Part shown: piece after piece, positions 17,124-26,347 of the stretch
How the letters are laid out: each line of letters begins with the position of its first letter
Position numbering within the stretch: the stretch's first letter is position 1
From: Bhargavaea ullalensis
GTDB lineage: Bacteria > Bacillota > Bacilli > Bacillales_A > Planococcaceae
Assembly: GCF_040545425.1 (NCBI RefSeq)
Contig: NZ_JBEPLW010000002.1
Reading direction: 5' to 3' (one strand)
DNA length: 64,000 nucleotides
Program-made: the position numbers and the translations under genes
Notes under the pieces: generated by a model
What the model was told of the DNA's origin: nothing
Databases searched by the model: none
The model's input: the letters and a program-made list of their open reading frames with translations, nothing else

Positions 17124-17792
17124 ATGGACCATAACGCAGAAGGGATCGAAGCGATCCGCAGGGAAGACTATGAACAGGCGGTGAAGTCATTTTCGGCCGC
17201 CATCGAAGAACACCCGGAAGATCCGATCGGCTACATCAATTTCGGCAATCTGCTCGCCACGCTCGGACGGCCGGACGAGGCGGAGAAGGCGGAGCGGTTT
17301 TTCCAAAAGGCGCTTGTGCTCGACCCGTCCTCGATGACGGCACTCTACGGGCTGGCCGGCCTTTATTTTAATGCGGAGCGCTATGATGAGGCGGCGAATC
17401 TGTATGAAAAGGCGATCCGCGGCGGCATTGCCGGGGCGGACGCGCCGTTCATGCTCGCTAAATCGCTTGAACGGTCCGGAAAGCCGAAGCTCGCACTGCC
17501 CTACATGCAGCGTGCGGCGGAGCTGGCGCCTGAAGATCTGCAGGTCCGCCTGTCGTACGGAATCCTCCTCGCTTCGCTGGAGATGTTCGAGCCGGCGGCG
17601 GACGAACTCCGGCATGTCATCGGGGCAGACCCGGAAAATGCGGATGCCCATTACAACCTCGGGGTGCTGTACGCGGTGTCCACGCAGCGCAAGGATGACG
17701 CGCTCCGGCATCTCGAGCGGGCATACACGCTCGACCCGGACCATATGCAGGCCAAGTATGTGTTTGACATGATCAGCCAGGCGGAGCAGTAA
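17124..17792 (+). CDS. Tetratricopeptide repeat protein (YrrB-like)
   Basis: This 222-residue protein is built almost wholly of TPR units. At least five helix pairs are visible, with the W/G-A-P pattern (for example AVKSFSAAIEEHPEDP, DAHYNLGVLYAVS). TPR proteins are scaffolds for protein contacts. Its fixed position after mnmA in Bacillales suggests a partner in tRNA thiolation or in RecD2 function, but this is inference. The start is ATG 17124 behind GAGGAGGGG. recD2 follows 19 bp later, in the same operon. Confidence 0.9.
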   Translation: MDHNAEGIEAIRREDYEQAVKSFSAAIEEHPEDPIGYINFGNLLATLGRPDEAEKAERFFQKALVLDPSSMTALYGLAGLYFNAERYDEAANLYEKAIRGGIAGADAPFMLAKSLERSGKPKLALPYMQRAAELAPEDLQVRLSYGILLASLEMFEPAADELRHVIGADPENADAHYNLGVLYAVSTQRKDDALRHLERAYTLDPDHMQAKYVFDMISQAEQ

Positions 17793-17811
17793 TCGGAAGG
17801 AGGCGCGGCAA

Positions 17812-20322
17812 ATGGCGGGACAGCTTGATCTGTTTGAAGAAGGAAAACAATTTGTCACCGGCAGGCCGATCGTTTCCGTCTTCCACAATCCGCAAAATCT
17901 TTTTTCCATCATCAGGCTCAGGGTCGAATCGACCGACACCGGCTATGACGGCAAGGAAATCGTCGTCGCCGGCCACTTCCCCCCGCTTGAGGGGGAAGAT
18001 ACATATCAGTTCACGGGACGTCTCGTCGACCATCCGAAGTACGGGACCCAGTTCAAGGCGGATATCTTCAAGAAAAACGTCCCCGACACGGAAACGGGGC
18101 TCATCCATTATCTGAGCTCCGACCTGTTCCCCGGCATCGGGCGCAAGACGGCGCAGTCGATCGTCGGAGTGCTCGGGAAAGACACCATCACGATGATCCT
18201 GAACGACTCTTCCTGCCTTGACCGGGTGCCGAAGCTGTCGGAGGACCGGAAAGAGACGCTCGTCACTGTCCTTCAGGAGAACATGGGGCTGGAGCGGATC
18301 ATGATCAGTCTCAACGAATGGGGATTCGGTCCGCAGCTCGCCATGAGGATTTATCAGACGTACCGTGAAGAAACCGTGCAACTGCTGACTGAAAATCCGT
18401 ACCGGCTCATCGGCGAGGTGGAGGGTGTCGGCTTCCAGCGGGCGGACGAGCTCGGCTCAAAACTCGGGCTGACGGGTGCGCACCCCGACCGGATCAAAGC
18501 GGCCGTCCTGCACCTGCTCAATACGGCTGCTCTGTCGGACGGCCATGTCTATACGGAAGCGGAGGCCCTGCTCCCGGACGCGAAGCGGATGCTTGAAGCA
18601 AGCCAGCCGGAGAAGATTCCGTTTGAGGCCATTTCAAAAGCGATCATCGAGCTCGGGGAAGAAAGCAAAATCGTCGTCGAGGAAAAGCGGTGCTACATGC
18701 CGTCTCTTTATTTTTCCGAAGTGGGCATCGCCTCGCGCGTTACGTCGCTGCTGGAGGACGCGTCCCATGAAGAGGCATTCCCCGAGTCCGAAATCAAAAT
18801 CGGGCTCGGCGAGATCGAGGAGCGGCTGGGCGTCGAGTATGCGGAAACCCAGGCCGAGGCGATCGGGCTGGCACTCCGTTCGTCGCTCATGATCCTGACC
18901 GGCGGGCCGGGAACCGGCAAGACGACCGTCATCCGCGGGCTTGTCGAGCTGTACGCCGAACTGCACGGCCTGTCGCTCGACCCGGTCGACTACAAGGGCA
19001 AGGAAGAGGCGTTCCCGATCGTTTTGGCCGCCCCGACCGGACGGGCCGCCAAGCGCATGTCCGAATCAACAGAGCTGCCCGCCATGACGATCCACCGGCT
19101 GCTCGGGTTCAACGGACAGGACCGCGAGGAAGAGACGGAGCGGGAGCTGGAGGGCCGGCTGTTCATCATCGACGAAGTGTCGATGGTCGACACGTGGCTC
19201 GCCCACCAGCTGCTGAAGTCGATTCCGGACGAGGCCCAGGTCGTGTTCGTCGGCGACCAGGACCAGCTGCCGCCGGTCGGCCCCGGGCAGGTGCTCAAAG
19301 ACCTGCTCGCCTCCGGCAAGGTGCCGACCGTGGAGCTCACGGACATTTACCGGCAAAGCGCCGGGTCCTCGATCATCGAACTCGCGCACAGCGTGAAGAA
19401 AGGCCAGGTTCCCGTTGACATGGACAAAAAGACGTCTGACCGGTCGTTCATCAGGGCCGGTGCGGACCAGATTCCCGAAGCGGTTGAAAAAGTGCTGAAA
19501 AGCGCATTGTCCAAGGGCCAGTCCATCCAGGAGGTGCAGGTGCTCGCGCCGATGTACAAGGGACCGGCGGGCATCGACAGCCTCAACCGGATGATCCAGG
19601 AAATGGTCAACCCGGCCGCCGACGGACGAAAGGAAACCGTCTTCGGCGACGTGACCTACCGGATCGGAGACAAGGTGCTGCAGCTTGTCAATCAGCCGGA
19701 AAGCAACGTGTTCAACGGGGACATCGGGGAAGTCATTGCCATACTGAAGGCAAAAGAGACCGTAGACAAAAAAGAGCTGCTCGTCGTGTCGTTTGACGGC
19801 CTTGAAGTCACCTACGAGCGGAAGGACCTGAACCAGCTGACGCTCGCCTACTGCATCTCCATCCACAAGTCCCAGGGGAGTGAATTCGGGACCGTCATTA
19901 TGCCGGTCGTCCGCATGTATCACCGGATGCTCCGGCGCAACCTGCTTTACACGGGGCTCACGCGCGCAAAGAACTTCCTCATCCTCCTCGGGGAGCCGGG
20001 TGTATTCAGGGAAGGGATTGCCCGCACCGATGACCTGATGCGCCGGACGACGCTCCGCCAGAGAATATCCGGGGAAACCGGACTGTCCGAACAACCGGCC
20101 GCCCGGGAAGAGGCCCGACCGGCGTCCGGCCGGGAAGCGAAAAGGGAATCCACCGGCACCGCCACAGCGGCGAAGCCCGGGGAATCGCCGGCGGGCAGGG
20201 AACAGACGGCTCCGGCGGGGCATTCCGCACCGGCCACCCTCACCGCAGGCAACCACATGACGATCGATCCCCTCATCGGCATGAACGGCGTGACGCCGTA
20301 TGATTTCATGGACGGCCGTTGA
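17812..20322 (+). CDS. recD2: ATP-dependent RecD2-family DNA helicase
   Basis: RecD2 is a 5'-to-3' SF1B helicase that works without RecBC and helps fork progression and mutation avoidance. The 836-residue protein has an N-terminal OB-like region and helix-hairpin-helix units (LFPGIGRKTAQSI; EVEGVGFQRADELG). Motor motifs are GGPGTGKTTVIRG (about 364-376), FIIDEVSMVDTW, GDQDQLPPVG and ISIHKSQGSEF. After the last motif comes a low-complexity A/P/G/E-rich linker of about 60 residues, then a conserved-looking tail (DPLIGMNGVTPYDFM). The start follows GAAGGAGG. The TGA stop lies inside the TTGACA of the alaS promoter. Confidence 0.96.
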   Translation: MAGQLDLFEEGKQFVTGRPIVSVFHNPQNLFSIIRLRVESTDTGYDGKEIVVAGHFPPLEGEDTYQFTGRLVDHPKYGTQFKADIFKKNVPDTETGLIHYLSSDLFPGIGRKTAQSIVGVLGKDTITMILNDSSCLDRVPKLSEDRKETLVTVLQENMGLERIMISLNEWGFGPQLAMRIYQTYREETVQLLTENPYRLIGEVEGVGFQRADELGSKLGLTGAHPDRIKAAVLHLLNTAALSDGHVYTEAEALLPDAKRMLEASQPEKIPFEAISKAIIELGEESKIVVEEKRCYMPSLYFSEVGIASRVTSLLEDASHEEAFPESEIKIGLGEIEERLGVEYAETQAEAIGLALRSSLMILTGGPGTGKTTVIRGLVELYAELHGLSLDPVDYKGKEEAFPIVLAAPTGRAAKRMSESTELPAMTIHRLLGFNGQDREEETERELEGRLFIIDEVSMVDTWLAHQLLKSIPDEAQVVFVGDQDQLPPVGPGQVLKDLLASGKVPTVELTDIYRQSAGSSIIELAHSVKKGQVPVDMDKKTSDRSFIRAGADQIPEAVEKVLKSALSKGQSIQEVQVLAPMYKGPAGIDSLNRMIQEMVNPAADGRKETVFGDVTYRIGDKVLQLVNQPESNVFNGDIGEVIAILKAKETVDKKELLVVSFDGLEVTYERKDLNQLTLAYCISIHKSQGSEFGTVIMPVVRMYHRMLRRNLLYTGLTRAKNFLILLGEPGVFREGIARTDDLMRRTTLRQRISGETGLSEQPAAREEARPASGREAKRESTGTATAAKPGESPAGREQTAPAGHSAPATLTAGNHMTIDPLIGMNGVTPYDFMDGR

Positions 20323-20348
20323 CAAGTGGGGCAAGGGTTTTCTATAAT
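20319..20348 (+). promoter_or_regulatory. SigA promoter of the alaS T-box leader
   Basis: A perfect TTGACA (20319-20324), an 18-bp spacer and a perfect TATAAT (20343-20348) are present. The TGA inside the -35 is the recD2 stop codon. Confidence 0.78.
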
Positions 20349-20355
20349 GCAGTTA

Positions 20356-20587
20356 ATACGACAATGCGTTGACGGAGAAAGTACGCGCTGCGCCCGTACA
20401 GAAAGGGTTCCCCCGGCTGAAAGGAACCCCGCAGGCAAAGACGCGGAAAGCTACTCCGGAGTGCAGCTCATCACTGCCGTTTGCCGCGTTAAGGCATTTG
20501 AGAGACAGCCGGCAATGCTGCGGCTGTAATCAGGGTGGTACCGCGAATTCAAGGCCTTCGTCCCTATTTTGGGGCGGGGGTTTTTTG
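20356..20587 (+). promoter_or_regulatory. T-box riboswitch (alanine specifier) controlling alaS
   Basis: The T-box sequence AGGGTGGTACCGCG is at 20532-20545. It precedes a terminator with arms about 20554-20563 and 20570-20579 and six T. Stem I shows AGTA at 20380-20383 and GAA at 20446-20448. The specifier GCT (20450-20452) follows GAA after one base and is followed by A, an alanine codon that matches the gene. The apical CGGCTGAAA also occurs in the hisS leader. This element calibrates the specifier register used for hisS. Confidence 0.96.
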
Positions 20588-20634
20588 TTTTCGCCCGGAA
20601 CGGCCTTCAACGACAAAAAGGAGGAAACACAACC

Positions 20635-23268
20635 ATGAAACCCTATTCATCCGCCGAACTTCGCGCCATGTTCCTCGACTTTTTCAAAGAGAAAGGACAT
20701 GCCGTCGAACCGAGCGCATCGCTCGTGCCCGTCGATGACCCGTCGCTCCTCTGGATCAACAGCGGCGTCGCGACGCTGAAAAAGTATTTTGACGGCCGCG
20801 TCATTCCGTCCAACCCGCGGATCGTCAATTCCCAGAAGGCGATCCGTACGAATGACATCGAAAACGTCGGCAAGACGGCCCGCCACCATACATTCTTCGA
20901 AATGCTCGGCAACTTCTCGATCGGTGATTACTTCAAGCGGGAAGCGATTCTCTGGGCATGGGAATTCCTGACAGATGAAAAGTGGATCGGCTTCGACGCG
21001 GAGCGGCTGTCCGTGACGGTCCACCCCGAAGACGAAGAAGCCTACGCCATCTGGATGAACGAAGTGGGCCTACCGGAAGAGCGGATCATCCGCCTGGAAG
21101 GGAACTTCTGGGACATCGGGGAAGGCCCGTCCGGCCCGAACTCTGAAATTTTCTATGACCGCGGCGAATCGTACGGGAATGACTTCTCGGATCCGGAACT
21201 GTACCCGGGGGGAGAAAACGAGCGCTACCTCGAAATCTGGAACCTCGTGTTCTCCGAGTTCAACCACAATCCCGACCATACGTATACGCCGCTGCCGAAG
21301 CAGAACATCGACACCGGCATGGGGCTCGAACGGATTGCCTCCGTTGTCCAGGACGTCCCGACCAATTTCGACACGGATCTGTTCATGCCGATCATCCGCC
21401 AGATCGAAGAAGTTTCAGGCGGGCGCTACGGGGCGGACGCAGCGAAGGACACGGCGTTCAAAGTGATCGCCGACCATATCCGGACGGTAGCATTTGCGGT
21501 CGGCGACGGCGCGTTTCCGTCCAACGAAGGGCGCGGCTACGTTCTCCGGCGACTCCTCCGCCGTGCGGTCCGCTACGCCAAGCAGCTCGGCATCGACCAG
21601 CCGTTCATGTACCGGCTCGTGCCGGTCGTCGGCAGCATCATGGAAAGCTACTATCCGGAAGTCGCGGACAAATCCGAATTCATCCAGCGGGTGATCAAGA
21701 ACGAGGAAGACCGCTTCCATGAAACGCTCCACGAAGGGCTGTCTATTCTTGAAGGAATCATCGCCCGGATCGGCGAAGAGGGCGGGACGGTCATTCCGGG
21801 CAGGGACGTGTTCAAGCTGTATGACACATTCGGCTTCCCTGCGGAACTGACCGAGGAATATGCGGAAGAACACGGTCTCGGCATCGACGAAGACGGCTTC
21901 CGGGAAGAAATGCAGCATCAGCGGGAGCGCGCGCGGGCAGCGCGGCAGGATGTCGGGTCGATGCAGGTGCAGTCCGGCGTGCTCGGCAGCTTCCATGAAG
22001 AAAGCGAGTTCATCGGCTACGACCATCTCGTGTCCGGTTCCCAAATCATCGCGATTTTCCGGGACGGCGAATTTGCAGGGGAAGCGGAAGAAGGCGAAGA
22101 AGTCATGGTGGTTCTCGACAAAACGCCGTTCTATGCGGAAAGCGGCGGCCAGATCACGGACCGCGGAACACTCTCCGGCGACGGGTTCCGCGCGTCGGTC
22201 CAGGATGTCCGCAAGGCGCCGAACGGACAGAACCTGCACACGGTGAAAGTGGATGCCGGCACCATGCGCAAAGGAGACGCCGCGAAGGCGGAAGTTGACG
22301 CCGAACTCCGCCTCCAGACCGTCAAAAACCATACGGCGACACACCTGCTCCACCGGGCGCTGAAGGATGTCCTCGGCGAACATGTCAACCAGGCCGGCTC
22401 CTACGTCGGCCCGGACCGGCTCCGCTTCGACTTCAGCCACTTCAGTGCGATGACGAAGGAAGAGCTTGACCGGGTCGAACGAATCGTCAATGAGCAGATC
22501 TGGGCCGGAATCGGAGTCGGAACCGCTTACCATGATATTGGCGAAGCGAAACAGATGGGCGCAATGGCACTGTTCGGCGAAAAATACGGGGACGTGGTCC
22601 GTGTCGTCTCGATCGGCGACTACTCGCTTGAGCTTTGCGGCGGTTGCCATGTCGGCAACACGGCGGAAATCGGTCTGTTCAAAATCTTGTCCGAAGGCGG
22701 CATCGGCGCCGGCACCCGGCGGATCGAGGCGCTCACCGGCAAGGAGGCGTTCCTCTTCCTGGACGGAAGGGAACGGACACTCGAAGATTCTTCGGCGATC
22801 GTGAAATCCAAGCCGGCGGAGCTTCCGGCAAAGCTTCATGCCCTGCTGGCCGAGCAAAAAGAGCTGCGCAGCCGGATCGAGTCGTTCGAAGCCCAGAAGG
22901 CGCATGGCCAGCTCGCGAACATCCTCGAAGAGGCACGCCAGGTGGACGGGATCACGGTCATCGCCGCCAAGGTGGACGGGGCGGACGGCAATGCGCTCCG
23001 CACGATGCTCGATGAACTCAAGCAGAAAGTCGTCAAGGGCGTCATCGTCCTCGGTGCTCCGGGTGAGGGCAAGGTGACGCTCGCGGCGGGCGTGACGAAG
23101 GACATCGCCGGCAAGGAATACCACGCCGGGAACATCGTGCGCCATGTGGCCGAGATCTGCGGCGGAAAAGGCGGCGGACGTCCGGATATGGCGATGGCGG
23201 GCGGCAAAGACCCTTCTAAACTTGATGAAGCTTTGCAATCCGTGTATGATTTAGTCAAATCCGTTTAA
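20635..23268 (+). CDS. alaS: Alanyl-tRNA synthetase
   Basis: AlaRS charges tRNA-Ala and edits misactivated serine and glycine. The 877-residue protein begins MKPYSSAELRAMFLDFF. It has the class II core (KTARHHTFFEMLGNFSIGDYF), an editing domain with HTATHLLHRAL and the zinc-site segment ELCGGCHVGNT, and a C-terminal DHHA1 domain (GGKGGGRPDMAMAGGK). The start is ATG 20635 behind AGGAGGAAA; earlier in-frame codons lie in the T-box terminator. Confidence 0.98.
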   Translation: MKPYSSAELRAMFLDFFKEKGHAVEPSASLVPVDDPSLLWINSGVATLKKYFDGRVIPSNPRIVNSQKAIRTNDIENVGKTARHHTFFEMLGNFSIGDYFKREAILWAWEFLTDEKWIGFDAERLSVTVHPEDEEAYAIWMNEVGLPEERIIRLEGNFWDIGEGPSGPNSEIFYDRGESYGNDFSDPELYPGGENERYLEIWNLVFSEFNHNPDHTYTPLPKQNIDTGMGLERIASVVQDVPTNFDTDLFMPIIRQIEEVSGGRYGADAAKDTAFKVIADHIRTVAFAVGDGAFPSNEGRGYVLRRLLRRAVRYAKQLGIDQPFMYRLVPVVGSIMESYYPEVADKSEFIQRVIKNEEDRFHETLHEGLSILEGIIARIGEEGGTVIPGRDVFKLYDTFGFPAELTEEYAEEHGLGIDEDGFREEMQHQRERARAARQDVGSMQVQSGVLGSFHEESEFIGYDHLVSGSQIIAIFRDGEFAGEAEEGEEVMVVLDKTPFYAESGGQITDRGTLSGDGFRASVQDVRKAPNGQNLHTVKVDAGTMRKGDAAKAEVDAELRLQTVKNHTATHLLHRALKDVLGEHVNQAGSYVGPDRLRFDFSHFSAMTKEELDRVERIVNEQIWAGIGVGTAYHDIGEAKQMGAMALFGEKYGDVVRVVSIGDYSLELCGGCHVGNTAEIGLFKILSEGGIGAGTRRIEALTGKEAFLFLDGRERTLEDSSAIVKSKPAELPAKLHALLAEQKELRSRIESFEAQKAHGQLANILEEARQVDGITVIAAKVDGADGNALRTMLDELKQKVVKGVIVLGAPGEGKVTLAAGVTKDIAGKEYHAGNIVRHVAEICGGKGGGRPDMAMAGGKDPSKLDEALQSVYDLVKSV

Positions 23269-23339
23269 TAGGCGGATCGGTTCGTCCATAATGGGAGGCA
23301 CGGTGGTTTTTGCCGCCGCGCCTCCAAGGTGAAAGCGGG

Positions 23340-23621
23340 GTGCTGATCTTGGATTCATTTGACAAGACGATGAAGTTCAACTTTCCCGAGGAGCCGATGG
23401 AAGATGAAGTGCGCACAGTCATGCTCAAGGTCCATGCTGCCTTAAAAGAAAAGGGATACAGTCCGATCAATCAGATCGTCGGCTATCTCCTTTCGGGGGA
23501 TCCGGCATATATCCCGCGGCATGACGACGCGCGCAACATGATCCGGAAGCTGGAGCGCGACGAGATCATCGAGGAGCTCGTGAAATATTACATCGCCGGG
23601 CATGACGGCAAGCAGTCATGA
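23340..23621 (+). CDS. IreB-family regulatory phosphoprotein (YrzL)
   Basis: IreB proteins are small substrates of the PASTA-type Ser/Thr kinase; the enterococcal member affects cephalosporin resistance. The 93-residue product has the hallmark stretch INQIVGYLLSGDPAYIPRH, then RNMIRKLERDEIIEELVKYY. The start is GTG 23340, placed 7 nt after a good AAGGTGA. TTG 23349 would give the usual MDSFDKTMKF start but with a weak site. The stop overlaps ruvX by 4 bp. It is the first gene after alaS in the conserved trio yrzL-yrrK-yrzB. Confidence 0.92.
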   Translation: MLILDSFDKTMKFNFPEEPMEDEVRTVMLKVHAALKEKGYSPINQIVGYLLSGDPAYIPRHDDARNMIRKLERDEIIEELVKYYIAGHDGKQS

Positions 23622-24043
23622 GGGTGATGGGATTTGACGTCGGCACGAAGACGGTCGGCGTGGCCGTCAGCGACGCGTTCGGCTGGACGGCACAGGGCGT
23701 TGAAACGATCAAGATCAATGAAGAAGCGGGCGAGTTCGGACTTGCACGCATCCGGGAACTGGTTTCTGAATATGGTGTAACCTCGTTCGTGGTCGGGTAT
23801 CCGAAGAATATGAACAATACGGTCGGCCCGCGCGCGGAGGCTTCCGCCCGGTTTGCAGAAATGCTGGAGGAAGAATTTTCACTGCCCGTCGAGCTGTGGG
23901 ACGAGCGGCTGACCACGATGGCTGCGGAACGCATGCTCATCGAAGCGGATGTCAGCCGGAAAAAGCGGAAGACCGTGATCGACAAAATGGCAGCCGTCAT
24001 GATCCTGCAGGGATGGCTGGACAGAAAAAATCGGATGAGGTGA
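23618..24043 (+). CDS. ruvX: YqgF/RuvX-family putative pre-16S rRNA nuclease (YrrK)
   Basis: This RNase H-fold family is linked to maturation of the 16S rRNA 5' end in E. coli; a Holliday-junction role was also proposed. The 141-residue protein shows GFDVGTKTVGVAVSD with the first catalytic Asp, VVGYPKNMNNTVGPRA, and DERLTTMAAERML with a second acidic site. The third Asp lies in VIDKMAAVMILQGWL. It is coupled to ireB (ATGA overlap) and yrzB follows after 6 bp. Confidence 0.93.
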   Translation: MRVMGFDVGTKTVGVAVSDAFGWTAQGVETIKINEEAGEFGLARIRELVSEYGVTSFVVGYPKNMNNTVGPRAEASARFAEMLEEEFSLPVELWDERLTTMAAERMLIEADVSRKKRKTVIDKMAAVMILQGWLDRKNRMR

Positions 24044-24049
24044 TCAGAG

Positions 24050-24358
24050 ATGGAACATGGAGAAGCGAACATCACGATCGTGGATGAAGAAGGAAACGAG
24101 CAGCTCTGCGAAGTGCTCTTTACGTTTGACGCCGAGCAATTCGGAAAATCTTACGTCCTGTACTACCCGGTCGGAGCCGAGGAAGACGAAGACGACACGA
24201 TTGAAATCATGGCCTCTTCGTTCCTCCCCGGAGAAGACGGGGAACAAGGCGAACTGAAGCCGATCGAAACAGACGAGGAATGGGACATGATCGAAGAAAT
24301 GCTCAACACGTTCCTCGCCGACGAAGACGATGAGGACGAAGAAGAGCCGGAAGAGTAA
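24050..24358 (+). CDS. DUF1292 acidic protein (YrzB)
   Basis: A 102-residue, strongly acidic protein with the family core ITIVDEEGNEQLCEVLFTFD and YVLYYPVG. The C-terminus is a run of Asp and Glu (DEDDEDEEEPEE). The biochemical role of DUF1292 proteins is not known to me. The constant place after ireB and ruvX suggests a shared transcript. A strong terminator follows. Confidence 0.9.
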   Translation: MEHGEANITIVDEEGNEQLCEVLFTFDAEQFGKSYVLYYPVGAEEDEDDTIEIMASSFLPGEDGEQGELKPIETDEEWDMIEEMLNTFLADEDDEDEEEPEE

Positions 24359-24379
24359 TACCGGGTAAGAATGCACGAA

Positions 24380-24413
24380 GGCGGGGCCGGGAAGATCCGG
24401 CCCTGCCTTTTTC
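24380..24413 (+). terminator. Rho-independent terminator after yrzB
   Basis: An 11-bp stem with one G-U pair (24380-24390 with 24397-24407), a 6-nt loop and a T-rich tail end the alaS-yrzB unit. Confidence 0.9.
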
Positions 24414-24468
24414 TTTTTTCGGCGTTCATGTATAATTACTTCGATATGAAAGTGGGTGAACTTCGTCT

Positions 24469-25596
24469 GTGGACAAGCAATCAAAAAAGCAGATCATGAT
24501 TGACCGGATGACAGAAAAGAAACGGGAAGTGAAGACGGTGCGTCGCATCGTGCTGATCGTTTTCCTTTCCGCCCTGCTCGTGCTGCTCATCGGTGGCGCA
24601 GCGGCGTATACATATGTATCCGGCGCACTGAAGCCGGTCGATCCGAAATCGGAAAAAGTCGTGGAAGTGGAAATCCCGATCGGATCCAATCTGGAGTCGA
24701 TTGCCCGGCAGCTCGAAAAAAACGGGATCATCAAAAACGCGAAGATCTTCAAGTACTACGCAAAATTCAACAATGAAGGCGACTTCCAGGCCGGCACATA
24801 CGGACTGACCCAGGCGATGACGCCCGACGAGCTCATCGAAAGCCTGAAAACGGGCAAAGTTTACCGCACGCCCGTGTTCACGTTCACGGTTCCGGAAGGT
24901 CTGACGCTCGATCAGATCTCAAAAGTGGTCGAAAGCAAGACCGATTATACGGCGGAGCAATTCATGGAACTCGTTCAGAGCGAGGAATTCGTCAACCGGA
25001 TGATCGAGATGCATCCGAGTATCCTCACCGATGAGATTAAGAATGAACACATCAAGTTCCCGCTTGAGGGCTATCTGTTCCCGGCCACCTATCCGGTCTA
25101 TGAAGAAAACCCGCCGCTCGAGACGCTCGTCATGATGATGGTCGATGCGACGGATCAGGCGGTGTCCCCATATGCGGAGGCGCTCGCGGAACAGGAGCAC
25201 AGTGTCCACTGGCTCATGACCTTCGCTTCGCTGCTTGAAAAGGAAGCGACGGCCGAAACCGACCGCAAGGCGATCGCCAGCGTCTTCTACAACCGGATGG
25301 AGCAGGACATGCCGCTGCAGACAGACCCGACGGTTGCCTATGCGCACGGCGAACATCTGTCCAAAACGATGTACAGCGACTTGGAGATCGATGATGCCTA
25401 CAATACGTACAAAAACAAAGGCCTTCCGCCGGGACCGATTGCAAACGCCGGCATGAGCTCGATCGAAGCGGTGCTGGATCCGGTGAAAAGTGATTATCTG
25501 TATTTCCTCGCAGACAAGGACGGCAACAACCATTTTGCCAAAACGTATGAAGAACATCTGAAAAACCGTGACAAATACATCACAAATGCACAATGA
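24469..25596 (+). CDS. mltG: Endolytic murein transglycosylase MltG (YrrL)
   Basis: MltG cuts nascent glycan strands at the membrane and sets their length. The 375-residue protein has a basic cytoplasmic start and one membrane helix (about 25-47). A LysM-like region follows (VEVEIPIGSNLESIARQLEKN), then the YceG catalytic domain with the conserved Glu in SLLEKEAT (about residue 257), LQTDPTVAYA and GLPPGPIANAG. The start is GTG 24469 behind GTGGGTGAA; no in-frame ATG gives a full N-terminus. A TATAAT at 24431-24436 is a possible -10. Confidence 0.95.
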   Translation: MDKQSKKQIMIDRMTEKKREVKTVRRIVLIVFLSALLVLLIGGAAAYTYVSGALKPVDPKSEKVVEVEIPIGSNLESIARQLEKNGIIKNAKIFKYYAKFNNEGDFQAGTYGLTQAMTPDELIESLKTGKVYRTPVFTFTVPEGLTLDQISKVVESKTDYTAEQFMELVQSEEFVNRMIEMHPSILTDEIKNEHIKFPLEGYLFPATYPVYEENPPLETLVMMMVDATDQAVSPYAEALAEQEHSVHWLMTFASLLEKEATAETDRKAIASVFYNRMEQDMPLQTDPTVAYAHGEHLSKTMYSDLEIDDAYNTYKNKGLPPGPIANAGMSSIEAVLDPVKSDYLYFLADKDGNNHFAKTYEEHLKNRDKYITNAQ

Positions 25597-25642
25597 GAAC
25601 CGGTGAAGAGAAGGGGGCGCACTCGCTTTCCTTTTCTTTTCA

Positions 25643-25651
25643 TGGTATTAT
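25643..25651 (+). promoter_or_regulatory. Candidate extended -10 promoter for trmR-udk
   Basis: TGG-TATTAT (25643-25651) is an extended -10 about 34 nt before the trmR start. No good -35 is seen, which the extended -10 class tolerates. Confidence 0.35.
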
Positions 25652-25684
25652 GGTCGGGGATTTTTTGAGAAGCAGGTGGATCGG

Positions 25685-26347
25685 ATGGAACATGACTACA
25701 GCGGCTATACGGCGGGCCTGATCAGGCAGAGACCGGATCATATCATGGAGATGGAGAAGTACGCAGCCGAACACCGCGTGCCGATCATGCAGCTTGAAGG
25801 AATCGAGGCGCTTCTGCAGATTCTGAGGATCCAGCGTCCCGCACGCATCCTGGAGATCGGGACGGCGATCGGCTATTCCGCCATCCGGATGGGGGAATCG
25901 CTGCCGGAGGCGGAAATCGTCACGATCGAGCGGGACGGACAGATGCGGGAACAGGCGGCGGCAAATCTTCGGCGCTCACCGGCCGGACGAAGGATCACAG
26001 TGATTGCCGGCGATGCGCTCGAGCTCGGGGACAACATGCCGGAAGGCCCGTTCGATGCGTTGTTCATCGATGCGGCGAAAGGGCAGTACCGCAAATTCTT
26101 TGATCTGTACGAGCCGCTCCTGTCCGCCGGGGCCGTCATCTATTGCGACAACATGTTCATGCACGGCCTGGCTGCGGACAGCCCGGAAGACGTGCCGAAA
26201 CGAAACCGGTCGATGATCAGGAAGCTGAGGGCGTTCACGGAATGGATCATGGACCATCCGGGCTATGACTCCGCGCTCCTGCCGGCCGGCGACGGGCTCC
26301 TCGTCAGCAAGAAAAAAGATACAGACCGGGAAGGTGCAGCACTATGA
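25685..26347 (+). CDS. trmR: tRNA 5-hydroxyuridine methyltransferase (YrrM)
   Basis: TrmR methylates 5-hydroxyuridine at tRNA position 34 to mo5U using SAM. The 220-residue O-methyltransferase fold has motif I ARILEIGTAIGYSAIRM (about 54-70), the acidic residue in IVTIERDG and the metal-side segment FDALFIDAAKGQY. The start is ATG 25685, 4 nt after AGGTGGA; a GTG at 25676 lies within that site. It overlaps udk by 4 bp. In B. subtilis two U32-peptidase-like genes (yrrN, yrrO; trhP1, trhP2), which help make the 5-hydroxyuridine substrate, lie between trmR and udk; they are missing here. Confidence 0.9.
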   Translation: MEHDYSGYTAGLIRQRPDHIMEMEKYAAEHRVPIMQLEGIEALLQILRIQRPARILEIGTAIGYSAIRMGESLPEAEIVTIERDGQMREQAAANLRRSPAGRRITVIAGDALELGDNMPEGPFDALFIDAAKGQYRKFFDLYEPLLSAGAVIYCDNMFMHGLAADSPEDVPKRNRSMIRKLRAFTEWIMDHPGYDSALLPAGDGLLVSKKKDTDREGAAL

